Shown here in pieces: positions 37,865-48,541 of a stretch of 64,000 nucleotides of DNA (position 1 is its first letter; every line of letters starts with the position of its first letter). Source of the DNA: a bacterium BMS3Bbin13 (GTDB taxonomy: Bacteria; Pseudomonadota; Gammaproteobacteria; 21-64-14); assembly GCA_002897735.1 (NCBI GenBank), contig BDTW01000025.1, positions 1 to 64,000 of the forward strand, given 5' to 3'. The notes below the pieces were generated by a model. It had not been told where the DNA came from. It made no database searches and saw nothing but the letters and a program-made list of their open reading frames with translations. The translations under genes were made by a program, and so were the position numbers.

Positions 37865-38679
37865 GGGGCCCGCGCGAACTGTTCGAGCACGAGGACCACT
37901 GGGCCACCCGCATGGGGAAGTGGTTCCCCGGCGAGCGCACGGTGTTCCGGGGGCGGGATCTGCATCGCGCGTTTGCGTCCCGCCAGTGGATGGAACTGTA
38001 TGTCTACTCGATCACGGGGCGCGACTTCACGCCGAACCAGATCGAGTTGCTGAATTCGATGTGGGTGTACACCAGCTACCCGGATCCGCGGCTCTGGAAC
38101 AATCGGGTGGCGGCACTGGCGGGGACTGCGCGGTCCACCGGTACGCTGGGATTGAGTGCCGCGTTGGCGGTGTCGGAGGCCACGGTTTATGGTCGCCGGC
38201 CGGACATCCGCGCGATCAGCTTTCTCCGTAGGGCGAGCCGCGCGATCAGCGAAGGCGAGACTCTAGCGGAGTTGGTCGATCGGGAGTTGAGGCGCTTCCG
38301 TGCGCTACCTGGATACGGTCGTCCGGTGGTGGATGAGGACGAGCGAATCTTCCACTTACGGGACCGTGCCCGGGAATTGGAACTCGATGGGGGGCGATAT
38401 GTTGCGCTCGCCTTCGAAGTTGAGAACCATCTGCGCCTGACCCGCCGTCGCCTGTACATGAACTATACGGCCCTCACAGCGGCGATCTGTGCGGACATGG
38501 GGTTCTCGCCTGAGGAGTACTACTTAGTGGCGTATCCTGTGTTCCTCTCTGGGATGATTCCCTGCTGGCTGGAAGCGAATCAGCGGGGTGAGGGAACCTT
38601 CCTGCCGATATCCTGCCGCCGTGTTGCCTATCGAGGTCCCGGCCAGCGTCCCTGGTGCTCCGGGGGAGATCCCCTATAG
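37861..38679 (+). CDS. Short citrate-synthase-like protein II, active site atypical
   Basis: A 272-residue protein starting at GTG 37861, overlapping the previous stop. SYPDPRLWNNRVAALAGTARSTGTLGLSAALAVSEATVYG resembles the CS region leading into GPxHGG, but with Tyr in place of His. ALPGYGRPVVDEDERI matches GFGHRVYKxxDPR without the His. NYTALTAAICADMGFSPEEYYLVAYPVFLSGMIPCWLEA matches the VDFYSG…GWIAHWLE region without the Asp. With its neighbour it could form a heterodimer of catalytically changed CS paralogs; that is inference. The codon use visibly drops in GC at third positions partway into this gene. Confidence 0.72.
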   Translation: MRGPRELFEHEDHWATRMGKWFPGERTVFRGRDLHRAFASRQWMELYVYSITGRDFTPNQIELLNSMWVYTSYPDPRLWNNRVAALAGTARSTGTLGLSAALAVSEATVYGRRPDIRAISFLRRASRAISEGETLAELVDRELRRFRALPGYGRPVVDEDERIFHLRDRARELELDGGRYVALAFEVENHLRLTRRRLYMNYTALTAAICADMGFSPEEYYLVAYPVFLSGMIPCWLEANQRGEGTFLPISCRRVAYRGPGQRPWCSGGDPL

Positions 38680-38715
38680 GCTGCTTGGCCGGCGGTGGAC
38701 GGCGTCCAAGACTGT

Positions 38716-38740
38716 CCACGTAAAGTTTCCACTTACGTGG
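38716..38740. promoter_or_regulatory. Inverted repeat upstream of the TonB-dependent receptor
   Basis: CCACGTAA (38716-38723) and TTACGTGG (38733-38740) form an 8-bp inverted repeat with a 9-base spacer, about 45 bases before the receptor start. It could be a regulator site or an mRNA hairpin; there is no T run after it. Confidence 0.4.
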
Positions 38741-38785
38741 CCGATTCGCTGACGCGGTCTACACCAGAATCTCAGTGGGGGGCAT

Positions 38786-40864
38786 ATGCGCTTGGTTTCC
38801 ATCATGGTGTTCATCGCGCTCCTGTCGATGGTATCACGCGTTCACGCCGAGGCACCGGATGAGAGCGACCTAGCCAGGGCTTATGGCGGCGCCGAATTCG
38901 TAACCGTCGCGACCGGTGCGCGGCAGCCGTTGGCCCGCGCACCGGCAGTTGCTACAGTCATCACAGCACGGGACATCCGCGAGATCGGCGCTACCAACCT
39001 CGCTCAGGTCCTGGAAACAGTACCTGGGATACACGCATCCGTTTCCGGGCCCGGCTATAACCCGATCTTCATGATCCGCGGAATCTATTCGGACTTCAAC
39101 CCTGAGGTCCTGATGCTGGTCAACGGTATTCCAATAACCAACCTGTTTCTTGGAAATCGCAGTCAGGCTTGGGGGGGGATGCCGGTGGAAGATATTTCGC
39201 GGATCGAGGTGATCCGAGGGCCCGGCTCAGCGCTCTATGGGGCTGACGCCTTCGCTGGGGTCATCAACATCGTCACAAAGACTGCCGATGAGATTCGTGG
39301 TACCCGGATAGGCATGCGAGGCGGCGGCTTCGGTACCTACGGTGGCTGGATTCTCCACGGTGGCAACTATCGTGATACCAAAGTCGCTTTTGCCCTGCAG
39401 GCGCGCACTACCGACGGTTTCCACGGCACCGTGGATCAGGACGCCCAGACGGCGCTTGATCGACTCTTCGGTACGCAGGCGTCTCTCGCGCCCGGGTCGG
39501 TGAATACGGGCGGAAGACGGCTGGACGCACGACTGGACTTGGCTCGCGGTCACTGGCGGTTTCGGACAGGTTACCAGGGGAGGTTTGGTTACGGCACCGG
39601 CGCGGGTGGTTCCTTCGCACTGGATCCCGTCGGGTCTGGTGGCGGTCACCGTTTCAACGCCGACCTCACATACCACACGCTCGATCTGAACCCCAACTGG
39701 GACCTCAAGGCACGGTTGAGCTATTTTGACGTCGCGACCAAGACTGATCTGGTGCTGTTCCCGCCCGGAGCGTTCGGCGGCACATTTCCGAACGGGGTCA
39801 TCGGGAATCCGGATGTCTTCGAGCGCCAGGGCCGGCTGGACCTGTCGGCCTTTTATACGGGGTTTCGACGCCACCGGGTACGGATCGGCACCGGGGTGTT
39901 CTACGGCGATATGTACAAGACCCGCGAGACCAAGAATTTCACGATTGGACCCGGCGGCATCCCGACTCCGCTCGGCGGGCTGGTCGACGTCTCGCAGAGC
40001 GCGCCGTTCATCCGCCCCCACCATCGCACCGACGCCTACGTCTACCTGCAGGACGAGTGGGACTTCGTGCGCGACTGGGCGCTGACCGCCGGGGTGCGCT
40101 ATGACCGCTATTCGGACTTCGGCGGCACCACCAATCCGCGCTTGGCGCTGGTGTGGCAGGCACGCTATGACCTCACGGCCAAACTGCTCTACGGGCGGGC
40201 GTTCCGTGCGCCCTCGTTCGCGGAGCAATACAACATCAACAACCCGGTGGCGCTGGGCAATCCGAATCTCAAGCCTGAGACCATCAACACGGCCGAGCTG
40301 GCCTTCGATTACCAGCCGACCCCGGCGTTTCGCGCCGGCGTTGACATTTTCCACTACCGGATGAGCGACATCATCCGTTTCGTGCCGGAGCCCGCGCCCG
40401 CTACCAGCGCGACGGCACTGAACAGCGGCAGCCAGACCGGGAACGGGTTGGAGGCGGAGTTCACCTGGCACGCGACGCCCGCGTTCACGCTACGCGGCAA
40501 TTACGCCTTTCAGCGCTCGATCGACGATCGCACGGGCACCGATGCCGGCATGGCCCCGGAACACCAGATCTACCTGCGCGGCGACTGGCGCTTCATCCCG
40601 GGCTGGTCCTGGGATGCCCAGGGCAACTGGGTCGCGGGCCGCCGGCGCGTGGCCGGCGACAACCGCCCGCCGGTCGGCCCCTATCTCATCGTGGATACCA
40701 CGCTGCGCCATCGCGTGGGCCACACGGGTCTGCACGTCGCCGCCTCGATCCGCAACCTGTTCGATCGCCGGGCCAAGGAACCCAGCCCGGCGCCGGGCCT
40801 GATCCCCGACGACCTGCCGCTGCCGGGACGCAGTTTCTATATCGAGGCGCGGTACGATTTCTGA
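38786..40864 (+). CDS. TonB-dependent outer-membrane receptor
   Basis: A 692-residue receptor with a signal peptide (cleavage near VHAEA, residue 22), a plug domain (about 45-165: RAPAVATVITARDIREIGATNLAQVLETVPGI…RIEVIRGPGSALYGADAFAGVINIVTK) and a 22-strand barrel ending in Phe (…EARYDF). It should import a scarce ligand in a TonB-dependent way; similarity is to vitamin B12/colicin-type receptors in general and the ligand is not known. Location before a binding protein, hybrid kinase and GGDEF-EAL gene suggests a linked sensing and uptake unit. Codon choice in the first 1 kb looks less GC-rich than in the remainder. Confidence 0.93.
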   Translation: MRLVSIMVFIALLSMVSRVHAEAPDESDLARAYGGAEFVTVATGARQPLARAPAVATVITARDIREIGATNLAQVLETVPGIHASVSGPGYNPIFMIRGIYSDFNPEVLMLVNGIPITNLFLGNRSQAWGGMPVEDISRIEVIRGPGSALYGADAFAGVINIVTKTADEIRGTRIGMRGGGFGTYGGWILHGGNYRDTKVAFALQARTTDGFHGTVDQDAQTALDRLFGTQASLAPGSVNTGGRRLDARLDLARGHWRFRTGYQGRFGYGTGAGGSFALDPVGSGGGHRFNADLTYHTLDLNPNWDLKARLSYFDVATKTDLVLFPPGAFGGTFPNGVIGNPDVFERQGRLDLSAFYTGFRRHRVRIGTGVFYGDMYKTRETKNFTIGPGGIPTPLGGLVDVSQSAPFIRPHHRTDAYVYLQDEWDFVRDWALTAGVRYDRYSDFGGTTNPRLALVWQARYDLTAKLLYGRAFRAPSFAEQYNINNPVALGNPNLKPETINTAELAFDYQPTPAFRAGVDIFHYRMSDIIRFVPEPAPATSATALNSGSQTGNGLEAEFTWHATPAFTLRGNYAFQRSIDDRTGTDAGMAPEHQIYLRGDWRFIPGWSWDAQGNWVAGRRRVAGDNRPPVGPYLIVDTTLRHRVGHTGLHVAASIRNLFDRRAKEPSPAPGLIPDDLPLPGRSFYIEARYDF

Positions 40865-40963
40865 CGGCGCCCATGGCGGGAGGCCGGCGGTCGGGCGGGA
40901 GTGGTGGATATGGATGGGTCGCGGCACCGCGGAGGGAGCGCATCCGGAATCATCGGGGGACCG

Positions 40964-41944
40964 ATGTTCCCCATGATTCCGGCGATCTCACGGGGCCGGA
41001 AGGCCCTGGTGGCGCTGTGCCTCGCCCTGCCGTGGCTGATCGGTGCCGCTGCGGCGTCGCCGGTCGTGCCGGTCGTGATCGGGGTGCTCTACCCCGATAT
41101 CCCGGCGCCGTACCGGGAGGTGTTCACCCAGATCATCGCGGGGGTGCGCGCCACACCCGGGATCATGGTGCGACGTTATCCCCTGGAGCAGGATGCAGAC
41201 CCCGTGGCGTTGCGCCGCTGGGTACGTACCCACGGGTGTCGCGCCGTGATCGCCCTGGGCCGGCGGGGCGTTGCGGCGGCGCACGACCTGGACGATCCGC
41301 CGGTCCCGGTGATCGCCGGCGCGGTGCTGATCACCGACCCCCCCGCCGATCCGGGGCTCGTGGGGATCAGCCTCGCTCCGGACCCGGCCCGGCTGTTCGC
41401 GCGCCTCAGGGAACTGGCGCCGGCGGTACGCCGCGTCGCCGTGGTCTACAATCCGATCCATAGCGCTTGGCTGATCGGGCGTGCGCGGGAGGCGGCCCGC
41501 GCGCAGGGGTTGCAGCTGACCGCCCTGGGGGTCGGTGATCTGCGCGCCGCGGTCGATCAGTACCGGCGCATCTTCGAGGAATCGGACCCCGGCCGGCTCG
41601 CTGTGTGGTTGCCCCAAGACCCGACCACCGTGGATGCGCGCCTGGTGCTGCCGTTGGTTCTGCAGGCGGCCTGGGATCGCGACGTGGCGGTATTCTCCAG
41701 CAACCCGGCCTACGTCGCCCGCGGTGTGTTGTTCGCCCTGTATCCGAACAACATGGCGATGGGCACGAGTCTGGGGCGCATGGCGCTACGGGCGGCGCGG
41801 CGGCGCAGGCCCCGCGCCCCGCGTCTGCGCCTGCTTCGCGATCTGTCGATCGCGGTCAATCTGCGCACCGCCGACCACCTGGGGCTGGTATTCACGGGAC
41901 GCCAGGTCCAGGGGTTCGACTTGGTGTTTCCGGTGAGCCGCTAG
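40964..41944 (+). CDS. Periplasmic binding protein, ABC_sub_bind (PF04392)-like
   Basis: A 326-residue exported protein (signal ending near IGAAAASPV) of the type-1 periplasmic-binding fold: PVVIGVLYPDIPAPYREVFTQIIAG, RRVAVVYNPIHSAWLIGRAREAARAQGLQL and DVAVFSSNPAYVARGVLFALYPNN match the ABC_sub_bind family. No ABC permease or ATPase is nearby; instead a membrane-bound hybrid kinase follows after 12 bases, so it probably presents ligand to that sensor. The ATG at 40964 is chosen; an alternative ATG three codons later and a GTG at 40901 are possible. Confidence 0.82.
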   Translation: MFPMIPAISRGRKALVALCLALPWLIGAAAASPVVPVVIGVLYPDIPAPYREVFTQIIAGVRATPGIMVRRYPLEQDADPVALRRWVRTHGCRAVIALGRRGVAAAHDLDDPPVPVIAGAVLITDPPADPGLVGISLAPDPARLFARLRELAPAVRRVAVVYNPIHSAWLIGRAREAARAQGLQLTALGVGDLRAAVDQYRRIFEESDPGRLAVWLPQDPTTVDARLVLPLVLQAAWDRDVAVFSSNPAYVARGVLFALYPNNMAMGTSLGRMALRAARRRRPRAPRLRLLRDLSIAVNLRTADHLGLVFTGRQVQGFDLVFPVSR

Positions 41945-41956
41945 GAGGGGGGGCGG

Positions 41957-44900
41957 ATGGGTGTGTTGGCACGGTTGCTCCCCCCCGAGCAGGGCTTTCG
42001 CCGGCAGCTCTCGCTGGCGTTCTCGCTGGGGATCGTATGCATGGCGGTGGCCTCTTCGCTCGCCACTTCCTGGTTCGCGAGCGGCAAGGTACAGCACACG
42101 CTCCTGGAGCAGGGCCGGCAGGTCACCGAGAGTTTCGCGCGCCAGAGTGTGCTGGCCCTGCTCTATGGCAGCGGGGACAACGCGCGCGACGCCGCGGCGA
42201 CCACCCTGGCCTTTCCCGGCGTACGCCGCGTGGCGGTCTACGATCTCGACGGCAAGCCGCTGCTCGACGTGGGCAAGGGGTCGGGGTGGGCCCCGCCGGC
42301 ACGCGGTTTGTGGCCGGCGCATGCGGCGTTGGTCCGTGAGACCGGCGGCGACTGGGGTTTCGCGGCGCCGGTATACGCCGGCGGCGGTGGCCGCGGCGGG
42401 CCCTCGCCGTTCGAGTTGAACGCCTCTCGCCCGCAGCTCATCGGCCACGTCTACGTGTCCATATCCAAGGGCAATCTGCACGCGGTACAGCGCGGCATTT
42501 TCCTGGACAACGTTATTATCTCCACCGCCCTGGCGCTGCTGCTCCTGGTGGTGCTGCGCATCATCACGCGCCGCATTACCGATCCGATCCACGATCTGTC
42601 GGCCATCATGAAGGCCGCCGAGCGCGGTGAGCCGGGAGTACGGGCGGACCGGCGCGGGCCCAAGGAGGTGGCCGATATGGCGCACGCCTTCAACGGGATG
42701 ATGACGGTGCTGGAGCGCAACCACGCCGACCTGTTTGCGCAGAAGGAAATGCTCCAGCATCAGATGGAGGCGCAGCGCCTGATCAGCGCGGTCTCGGCGC
42801 GGTTGGTGACCGCCGGTGCCGGGGAGGTCGGCGAGGAGGTACAGCGGGCGCTGGAGGCGGTGGGCGGATTCTACGGGATGGAACGCGGCTACGTACTGCG
42901 CTTCGAGGAGGACGGGCGCGTGCTGCGGCGCACGCACGAGTGGTGCGCCGAGGGCGCCCCGCCGCTCGGGGCGGACCTGCGCGAGTGCGCCACCGATCGC
43001 TGCGAGTGGCTGCTGCGGCGTATCCGCGCGCGCGAGGTGGTGATCGTGCGCGACCTTGTCGAGGTGCCCCCCGGGGACGATGCGTGGCCCGGGGCGCTGG
43101 CCTCGCAGGGCGTGCATGCGTGCGTGTTTCTCCCCATGGTCTACGGCGAGACCGCGGCCGGGGTGTTGGGGTTCGATGCGCGCACCCGCGGCCGGGACTG
43201 GTCGGAGGCGGATCTCTCGCTGCTCAAGGTGGTGGCCGAGATCCTCGTCAACGCCCTGGAGCGGGTGCGCGGGGAGCGGCAGTTGCGCAGCGCCAAGGAG
43301 GCGGCGGAGAGCGCGAACCGTGCCAAGAGCGAGTTCCTGGCGAACATGAGTCACGAGATCCGCACGCCGATGAACGGTATCCTGGGTATGCTCTCGCTGC
43401 TCGCCGAAACGCCGCTGAGCACGGAGCAGCGCGAGTATGCGGAGGTTGCGCGCAAGTCCGGAGACGCCCTGCTCGGTCTGCTCAACGACATCCTCGATTT
43501 CTCGAAGATCGAGGCCCGTCGGCTGCGCCTGGAGAGCATCGACCTGGATCTGCGCGCCATCGTCGAGGAGACCGTGGAGCTGTTCGCCGAACGCGCCTAT
43601 GCCAAGGGGTTGGTGATGGCCTCGGTGGTCGCCGCCGAGGTCCCGGAGCGTCTGCGCGGCGATCCGATGCGCCTGCGCCAAGTGCTGGCGAATCTCATCG
43701 GCAACGCCGTGAAGTTCACGCAACACGGGGGGGTGACGGTGCGCTGCGTGCGCGACGGCGAGGACGCCGGCGGGGCTCGGCTGCGCTTCACGGTGACCGA
43801 CACCGGGATCGGTATCCCCGCCGATGTTCAGACCGGCGTGTTCGACCTCTTCTCCCAAGCCGACACCTCCACGACCCGGCGCTACGGTGGTACCGGGCTC
43901 GGTCTGGCGATCTGCAAGGAACTCGTCACCCGTATGGGGGGCGGGATCGGGGTCGAGTCCGCCCCGGGTCAGGGCAGCACCTTCTGGTTCACTGTGGCGC
44001 TCGAGGCGGTGGCCGGCGAGGCGTTGCGGCCCGGGGCCGGGCTGGCGGGGCGGCGCGTGCTGATCTTCGCGCCGGAGGGTCCGGACCGCGAGGGGCTGGT
44101 CGAGCACCTGCGCCTGCTGAGGGTCGCCTACGAGTGCGTGGCCGACGGCCGGGATGCGCTCCGGCGCCTGCGCGAGCCGGGTGCCGGCGGGCCCTGGGAG
44201 GCGGCGATCCTCGACGGTTCCGGTGCGGAGCGCGAGGCGGCCCTGGAACTGGCCGGTGCGCTACGCAACGATCCGGCGCCGGCCCGTCTCCCGCTGTTGC
44301 TGATGATTCCGCTGGGACAGAGGGGGGGAAGCGCTACGGATCACGATGTAGGTATCGACGCCTACCTGAGCAAGCCGTTACGCTTCGCCCAACTCGTCGA
44401 GCGTCTGGGCGCCGCGCTCGGCGGCGTGGTCCCCGCCGAGGAATCCACCGCGCGCGTGCCGCAGTCGCCGCCCGCCGCCGGCGCGCGCGTCCTGCTGGCG
44501 GAGGATAACCCGGTAAATCAGAAGGTTGCTTTGGGGATGCTCAAGCGATTGGGGTGTTGGGTCGATATTGTGGCCGACGGGCGTGAGGCCCTTCGTGCGC
44601 TGGAGTCCGAGTCCTACGATCTCGTGCTGATGGACTGCCAGATGCCGGAGATGGACGGCTTCGAGGCCACTACGGAGATCCGCCGGCGCGAGGCGCAGGG
44701 GCGACGGACCCCGGTCGTTGCGATGACGGCCTATACGCTCCAGGGTGATCGCGACCGCTGTATCGCCGCGGGTATGGATGACTACCTCACAAAACCGGTA
44801 GGGCTGGATGCCTTGCGTGCCGTGCTCCGGCGGTGGCTCTCGGCCCCGCAGGACGGGCCTACTGCGGCGGCCCCGGAGGAGGCTCGGGTGCCCGGAGAGG

Positions 44901-45274
44901 CGGAGTCGCCCACGCAGTTCACGCGCCTGCCCAGCCTCGATCCCCGCGTCCTCGATGAATTGCGCGAGTTGCTCGGTGCCGAACTCGACTCGGTCGCGGC
45001 GCTGTTCCTGAGCGACGCGACGGCGCGGCTCAAGCGCCTGCGCGCCGCACTCGAGACGCGCGACTGCAAGACCTTCTTCGAAGAGGGCCACACTCTCAAG
45101 GGCAGTAGCGCCAATGTCGGCGCCGTGCGCCTGGCCGCCATGTGCCGGGAACTCCAGCGTATGGGCCGCGAGGAGGACCTTGCCGGGGCACCGGAACTGG
45201 TCGCGCGGGTCGAATGGGAGTTGGCCGCCGTGCAAAAGGCGTTGCGCGGCGAACTGGAGCACCGTGAGACATGA
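41957..45274 (+). CDS. Hybrid sensor histidine kinase (HAMP-GAF-HisKA-HATPase-REC-REC-HPt)
   Basis: A 1105-residue kinase. Helix 1 (about residues 20-40) and helix 2 (about 184-203) flank a periplasmic domain; then HAMP (to about 255), a GAF-like domain (about 285-430), HisKA with phospho-His466 ([10 protein letters not shown]), HATPase (N, G1, G2 boxes [15 protein letters not shown] and GGTGLGLAI), a degenerate REC (about 695-815), an active REC with Asp893 ([13 protein letters not shown]) and a C-terminal HPt with His1045 ([12 protein letters not shown]). The full phosphorelay is present in one chain; the HPt probably passes phosphate to the REC of the next gene, whose ATG overlaps this stop (ATGA). 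The periplasmic part likely contacts the binding protein upstream. Confidence 0.94.
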   Translation: MGVLARLLPPEQGFRRQLSLAFSLGIVCMAVASSLATSWFASGKVQHTLLEQGRQVTESFARQSVLALLYGSGDNARDAAATTLAFPGVRRVAVYDLDGKPLLDVGKGSGWAPPARGLWPAHAALVRETGGDWGFAAPVYAGGGGRGGPSPFELNASRPQLIGHVYVSISKGNLHAVQRGIFLDNVIISTALALLLLVVLRIITRRITDPIHDLSAIMKAAERGEPGVRADRRGPKEVADMAHAFNGMMTVLERNHADLFAQKEMLQHQMEAQRLISAVSARLVTAGAGEVGEEVQRALEAVGGFYGMERGYVLRFEEDGRVLRRTHEWCAEGAPPLGADLRECATDRCEWLLRRIRAREVVIVRDLVEVPPGDDAWPGALASQGVHACVFLPMVYGETAAGVLGFDARTRGRDWSEADLSLLKVVAEILVNALERVRGERQLRSAKEAAESANRAKSEFLANMSHEIRTPMNGILGMLSLLAETPLSTEQREYAEVARKSGDALLGLLNDILDFSKIEARRLRLESIDLDLRAIVEETVELFAERAYAKGLVMASVVAAEVPERLRGDPMRLRQVLANLIGNAVKFTQHGGVTVRCVRDGEDAGGARLRFTVTDTGIGIPADVQTGVFDLFSQADTSTTRRYGGTGLGLAICKELVTRMGGGIGVESAPGQGSTFWFTVALEAVAGEALRPGAGLAGRRVLIFAPEGPDREGLVEHLRLLRVAYECVADGRDALRRLREPGAGGPWEAAILDGSGAEREAALELAGALRNDPAPARLPLLLMIPLGQRGGSATDHDVGIDAYLSKPLRFAQLVERLGAALGGVVPAEESTARVPQSPPAAGARVLLAEDNPVNQKVALGMLKRLGCWVDIVADGREALRALESESYDLVLMDCQMPEMDGFEATTEIRRREAQGRRTPVVAMTAYTLQGDRDRCIAAGMDDYLTKPVGLDALRAVLRRWLSAPQDGPTAAAPEEARVPGEAESPTQFTRLPSLDPRVLDELRELLGAELDSVAALFLSDATARLKRLRAALETRDCKTFFEEGHTLKGSSANVGAVRLAAMCRELQRMGREEDLAGAPELVARVEWELAAVQKALRGELEHRET

Positions 45275-47010
45275 GCGGGAATGCACAGCCGAACGGCGAG
45301 CCGCTGATCCTGGTCGTGGACGACGACCCGGCCACGCGCCTCATCGTGCGCCGGGCCCTCGAGCGCGACGGTTATCGGGTCGAGGAGGCGGCCGACGGCG
45401 CGGCGGCCCTGGAGTGCTTCGAGCGCCTCGGTCCGGATCTGATCCTCATGGACGCGGTCATGCCCGGCATGGACGGTTTCACCGCCTGCGCCCGTCTGCA
45501 GCGCCTGCCGGGCGGCGGTCTCACGCCGGTGCTGATCATCACCGTTCTCGACGACGAGGCGTCGGTGGATCGGGCCTTCGAGAGCGGCGCCAGCGACTAT
45601 ATCCAGAAGCCGATCCGCTGGGCGGTGCTGCGCCGTCGCGTGCGGCGCATGCTCACCGAGAGCCGCGCCGAGCGCCACGTCAACCACCTCGCCTATCATG
45701 ATGCCCTGACCGACCTTCCCAACCGGCGCCTGTTCGCCGATCAACTGGAGCAGCGTACCGAGCTGGCGCGGCGCAAGGGCCAGCCGCTCGCGCTGCTGTT
45801 TCTGGACCTCGATCGTTTCAAACTCATCAACGACTCGTTGGGCCATGACATGGGTGACCTGCTCATCCAGTCGGTGGCGCAGCGCTTGATGGGCGTGGTG
45901 CGCAAGAGCGACGTCGTGGGTCGGCTGGGCGGTGACGAGTTCACGGTAATCGTCGAGAGCGTCACCTCCGCGCAGGATTCGGCGGTGATCGCCCAGAAGT
46001 TGATCGACACCCTGGCCGAACCCTTCATGCTCAATACGCACGAGATCTTCGTTACGGTGAGCGTCGGCATCGCACTGTATCCGTTCGACGGCGACCAGTC
46101 CGGGACGCTGATCAAGAATGCCGATGCCGCCATGTATCGGGCCAAGGAGCACGGGCGCAACAACTATCAGTTCTACACGGCGGAGATGGGCGCCCGGGCC
46201 ATGGAGCGGTTGGCCCTGGAGACCAACCTGCGCCGCGCCCTGGAACGCGATGAGTTTCTGCTGCACTACCAGCCGCAGGTACGGCTCGATTCCGGGGAAA
46301 TGTTCGGGCTCGAGGCGCTGGTGCGCTGGAACCACCCGGATCTGGGCCTGGTGGCGCCGGGCGAATTCATCCAGCTCGCCGAGGAGACCGGGCTTATCGT
46401 GCCGATCGGCGCGTGGGTACTGCGCAGCGCCTGCCGGCAGGCCCGGGCATGGTGCGACGCCGGCCGGGCCGGGTTGCGTGTCGCGGTCAACCTGTCCGGG
46501 CGCCAGTTGCGTCAGCGGAACCTCGTCGAGGTGGTGCGCAAGGCGCTCGCCGAGACCGGGCTGTCCCCGGAGGGGCTCGAGCTGGAATTGACCGAGAGCA
46601 GCGTCATGCACAAGGACGAACTCACGAGTTCAACCTTGTGGGCGCTGCACGAGATGGGCATCCGTCTGTCGATCGACGATTTCGGTACCGGCTACTCCAA
46701 CCTCGGTTACCTCAAGCGTTTCCCCATCGACAGCCTCAAGATCGACCGCTCCTTCGTGCGTGACATCACCACCGATCCGGACGACGCCGCCATCGCCACG
46801 GCCATCATCGCCATGGCCCATAACCTCAAGCTCGAAGTGATCGCCGAGGGTGTGGAGACGAACGAGCAGAGGGACCTCCTCCGCGAACGTGGCTGCGACG
46901 CCATCCAGGGGTTCCTGGTCGGCAGCCCGGCCCCGGCGGAGGCCTATACCGATGTCCAGGGTGCGCTGTCCAAGTGTTCCGCCAAGGACCCCGCCGACCA
47001 CGCCGTCTGA
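45271..47010 (+). CDS. Response regulator with GGDEF and EAL domains
   Basis: A 579-residue REC-GGDEF-EAL protein. The REC has Asp61 ([13 protein letters not shown]). The GGDEF domain has an intact GGDEF (residues 220-224) and an upstream RxxD inhibitory site (Arg211-Asp214), so it could make c-di-GMP under product control. The EAL domain keeps EAL (348-350), [10 protein letters not shown] and the EGVET motif, so it could also hydrolyse c-di-GMP. Which activity dominates cannot be read. Overlap with the kinase gene implies that it is the output of that phosphorelay. Confidence 0.94.
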   Translation: MSGNAQPNGEPLILVVDDDPATRLIVRRALERDGYRVEEAADGAAALECFERLGPDLILMDAVMPGMDGFTACARLQRLPGGGLTPVLIITVLDDEASVDRAFESGASDYIQKPIRWAVLRRRVRRMLTESRAERHVNHLAYHDALTDLPNRRLFADQLEQRTELARRKGQPLALLFLDLDRFKLINDSLGHDMGDLLIQSVAQRLMGVVRKSDVVGRLGGDEFTVIVESVTSAQDSAVIAQKLIDTLAEPFMLNTHEIFVTVSVGIALYPFDGDQSGTLIKNADAAMYRAKEHGRNNYQFYTAEMGARAMERLALETNLRRALERDEFLLHYQPQVRLDSGEMFGLEALVRWNHPDLGLVAPGEFIQLAEETGLIVPIGAWVLRSACRQARAWCDAGRAGLRVAVNLSGRQLRQRNLVEVVRKALAETGLSPEGLELELTESSVMHKDELTSSTLWALHEMGIRLSIDDFGTGYSNLGYLKRFPIDSLKIDRSFVRDITTDPDDAAIATAIIAMAHNLKLEVIAEGVETNEQRDLLRERGCDAIQGFLVGSPAPAEAYTDVQGALSKCSAKDPADHAV

Positions 47011-47222
47011 ACGCGCCCTTGCGCTGCGTATACAGTCGCGCGGCGGTTTCGGTTCCCTCGGCGCCGTGCGCACGCCGCGTGGCGCGGTACATGCATCCGA
47101 CGCGCAAATCGGTTATTCTGGCCCGGCTTTTTTCGCCCGCAGAGGAATGCGCCGCCGGCCCGTCGGTCGGTGGGAACTTCCTGAATGTCGGTTCTTTTCC
47201 ACCCATCGGTCGGGGGAGGTTC

Positions 47223-48482
47223 ATGTATTCCGGTTCCATGAAGATCGAGGGGTTCGACGATGCCCTTTGGCAGGCGCTCGAAGGCGAGGTGCGTCGTCAG
47301 GAGGAGCACATCGAGCTGATCGCCTCCGAGAACTACGCGAGCCCGCGGGTCCTGGAGGCGCAGGGTTCGGTGTTGACCAACAAATACGCCGAGGGCTATC
47401 CGGGGCGGCGTTACTACGGCGGCTGTGAGTTCGTCGACGTCGCCGAGCGGCTCGCCATCGAGCGCGCCAGGGAACTGTTCGGCGCCGATTACGCGAACGT
47501 GCAACCACACTCCGGCTCGCAGGCCAACGCCGCCGTCTACATGGCGCTACTCGAGCCCGGCGATACCATCCTCGGTATGAGTCTGGCGCACGGCGGGCAC
47601 CTCACCCACGGCGCCAAAGTCAATTTCTCGGGGCGCATCTACCATGCGGTGCAGTACGGCCTGGAGGCCGCGACCGGCGCGATCGACTACGGGCAGGTGG
47701 AGCGGCTCGCCCGTGAGCACCGGCCCAAGGTGATCGTCGCGGGCTACTCCGCCTATTCGCGGGTCGTGGACTGGCGGCGGTTTCGCGATATCGCCGACGA
47801 GGTCGGCGCCCGGCTGTTCGTGGACATGGCGCACCCGGCGGGGCTGATCGCGGCGGGGATCTACCCGAGTCCGGTGGCGATCGCCGATGTGACCACCACC
47901 ACGACCCACAAGACGCTGCGCGGGCCGCGCGGCGGGTTGATCCTCGCGCGCGCCGATCCGGAGATCGAAAAGAAGCTCAACTCGCTGGTCTTTCCGGGCA
48001 CCCAGGGTGGACCGCTCATGCATGTGATCGCCGCCAAGGCGGTGGCGTTCCTCGAGGCGCTGCAGCCGGAATTCAAGGACTACCAGCAGGCGGTCCTGGA
48101 CAACGCCCGCGCCATGGCGGCGGTGATGATGGAGCGCGGCTACCGGGTCGTCTCCGGCGGCACCGACAACCACCTGTTCCTGGTCGATCTGATCGAAAAG
48201 GGCATCACGGGCAAGGCGGCCGACGCCGCGCTCGGCCGGGCGCATATCACCGTCAACAAGAACGCGGTGCCGAACGACCCCCAGTCGCCGTTCGTCACCA
48301 GCGGTATCCGCATCGGGACTCCGGCGGTGACCACGCGCGGCTTCACGCGCGAGGAGGTCGGTGATCTCGCGGGTTGGATCTGCGACATCCTCGACGATCT
48401 CGAAGACGAGACCGTCGCCGCACGCGTGCGCGGACAGGCGGTGGAACTCTGCCGCCGGCGTCCCGTCTACGGACGGGAGTAG
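47223..48482 (+). CDS. glyA: Serine hydroxymethyltransferase
   Basis: A 419-residue SHMT with the PLP-binding Lys in [14 protein letters not shown] and the [21 protein letters not shown] and HPAGLIAAG motifs. It interconverts serine and glycine with tetrahydrofolate, feeding one-carbon units to purine and thymidylate synthesis. The ATG at 47223 follows a GGGGGAGG Shine-Dalgarno. Some homologs start at the MKIEGF methionine five codons later. It is followed by nrdR and the rib genes, a common gammaproteobacterial order. Confidence 0.96.
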   Translation: MYSGSMKIEGFDDALWQALEGEVRRQEEHIELIASENYASPRVLEAQGSVLTNKYAEGYPGRRYYGGCEFVDVAERLAIERARELFGADYANVQPHSGSQANAAVYMALLEPGDTILGMSLAHGGHLTHGAKVNFSGRIYHAVQYGLEAATGAIDYGQVERLAREHRPKVIVAGYSAYSRVVDWRRFRDIADEVGARLFVDMAHPAGLIAAGIYPSPVAIADVTTTTTHKTLRGPRGGLILARADPEIEKKLNSLVFPGTQGGPLMHVIAAKAVAFLEALQPEFKDYQQAVLDNARAMAAVMMERGYRVVSGGTDNHLFLVDLIEKGITGKAADAALGRAHITVNKNAVPNDPQSPFVTSGIRIGTPAVTTRGFTREEVGDLAGWICDILDDLEDETVAARVRGQAVELCRRRPVYGRE

Positions 48483-48541
48483 CGTTTTGCGCCGGCGGGT
48501 CTCCCGCCCGTTGCGGATCGCGTGCAAAGGAGACTCCGGCC

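Noticed and set aside
41786-44107. A 773-codon minus-strand frame opposite the hybrid kinase gene
   Set aside because: The kinase frame has every domain motif; the antisense product has none.
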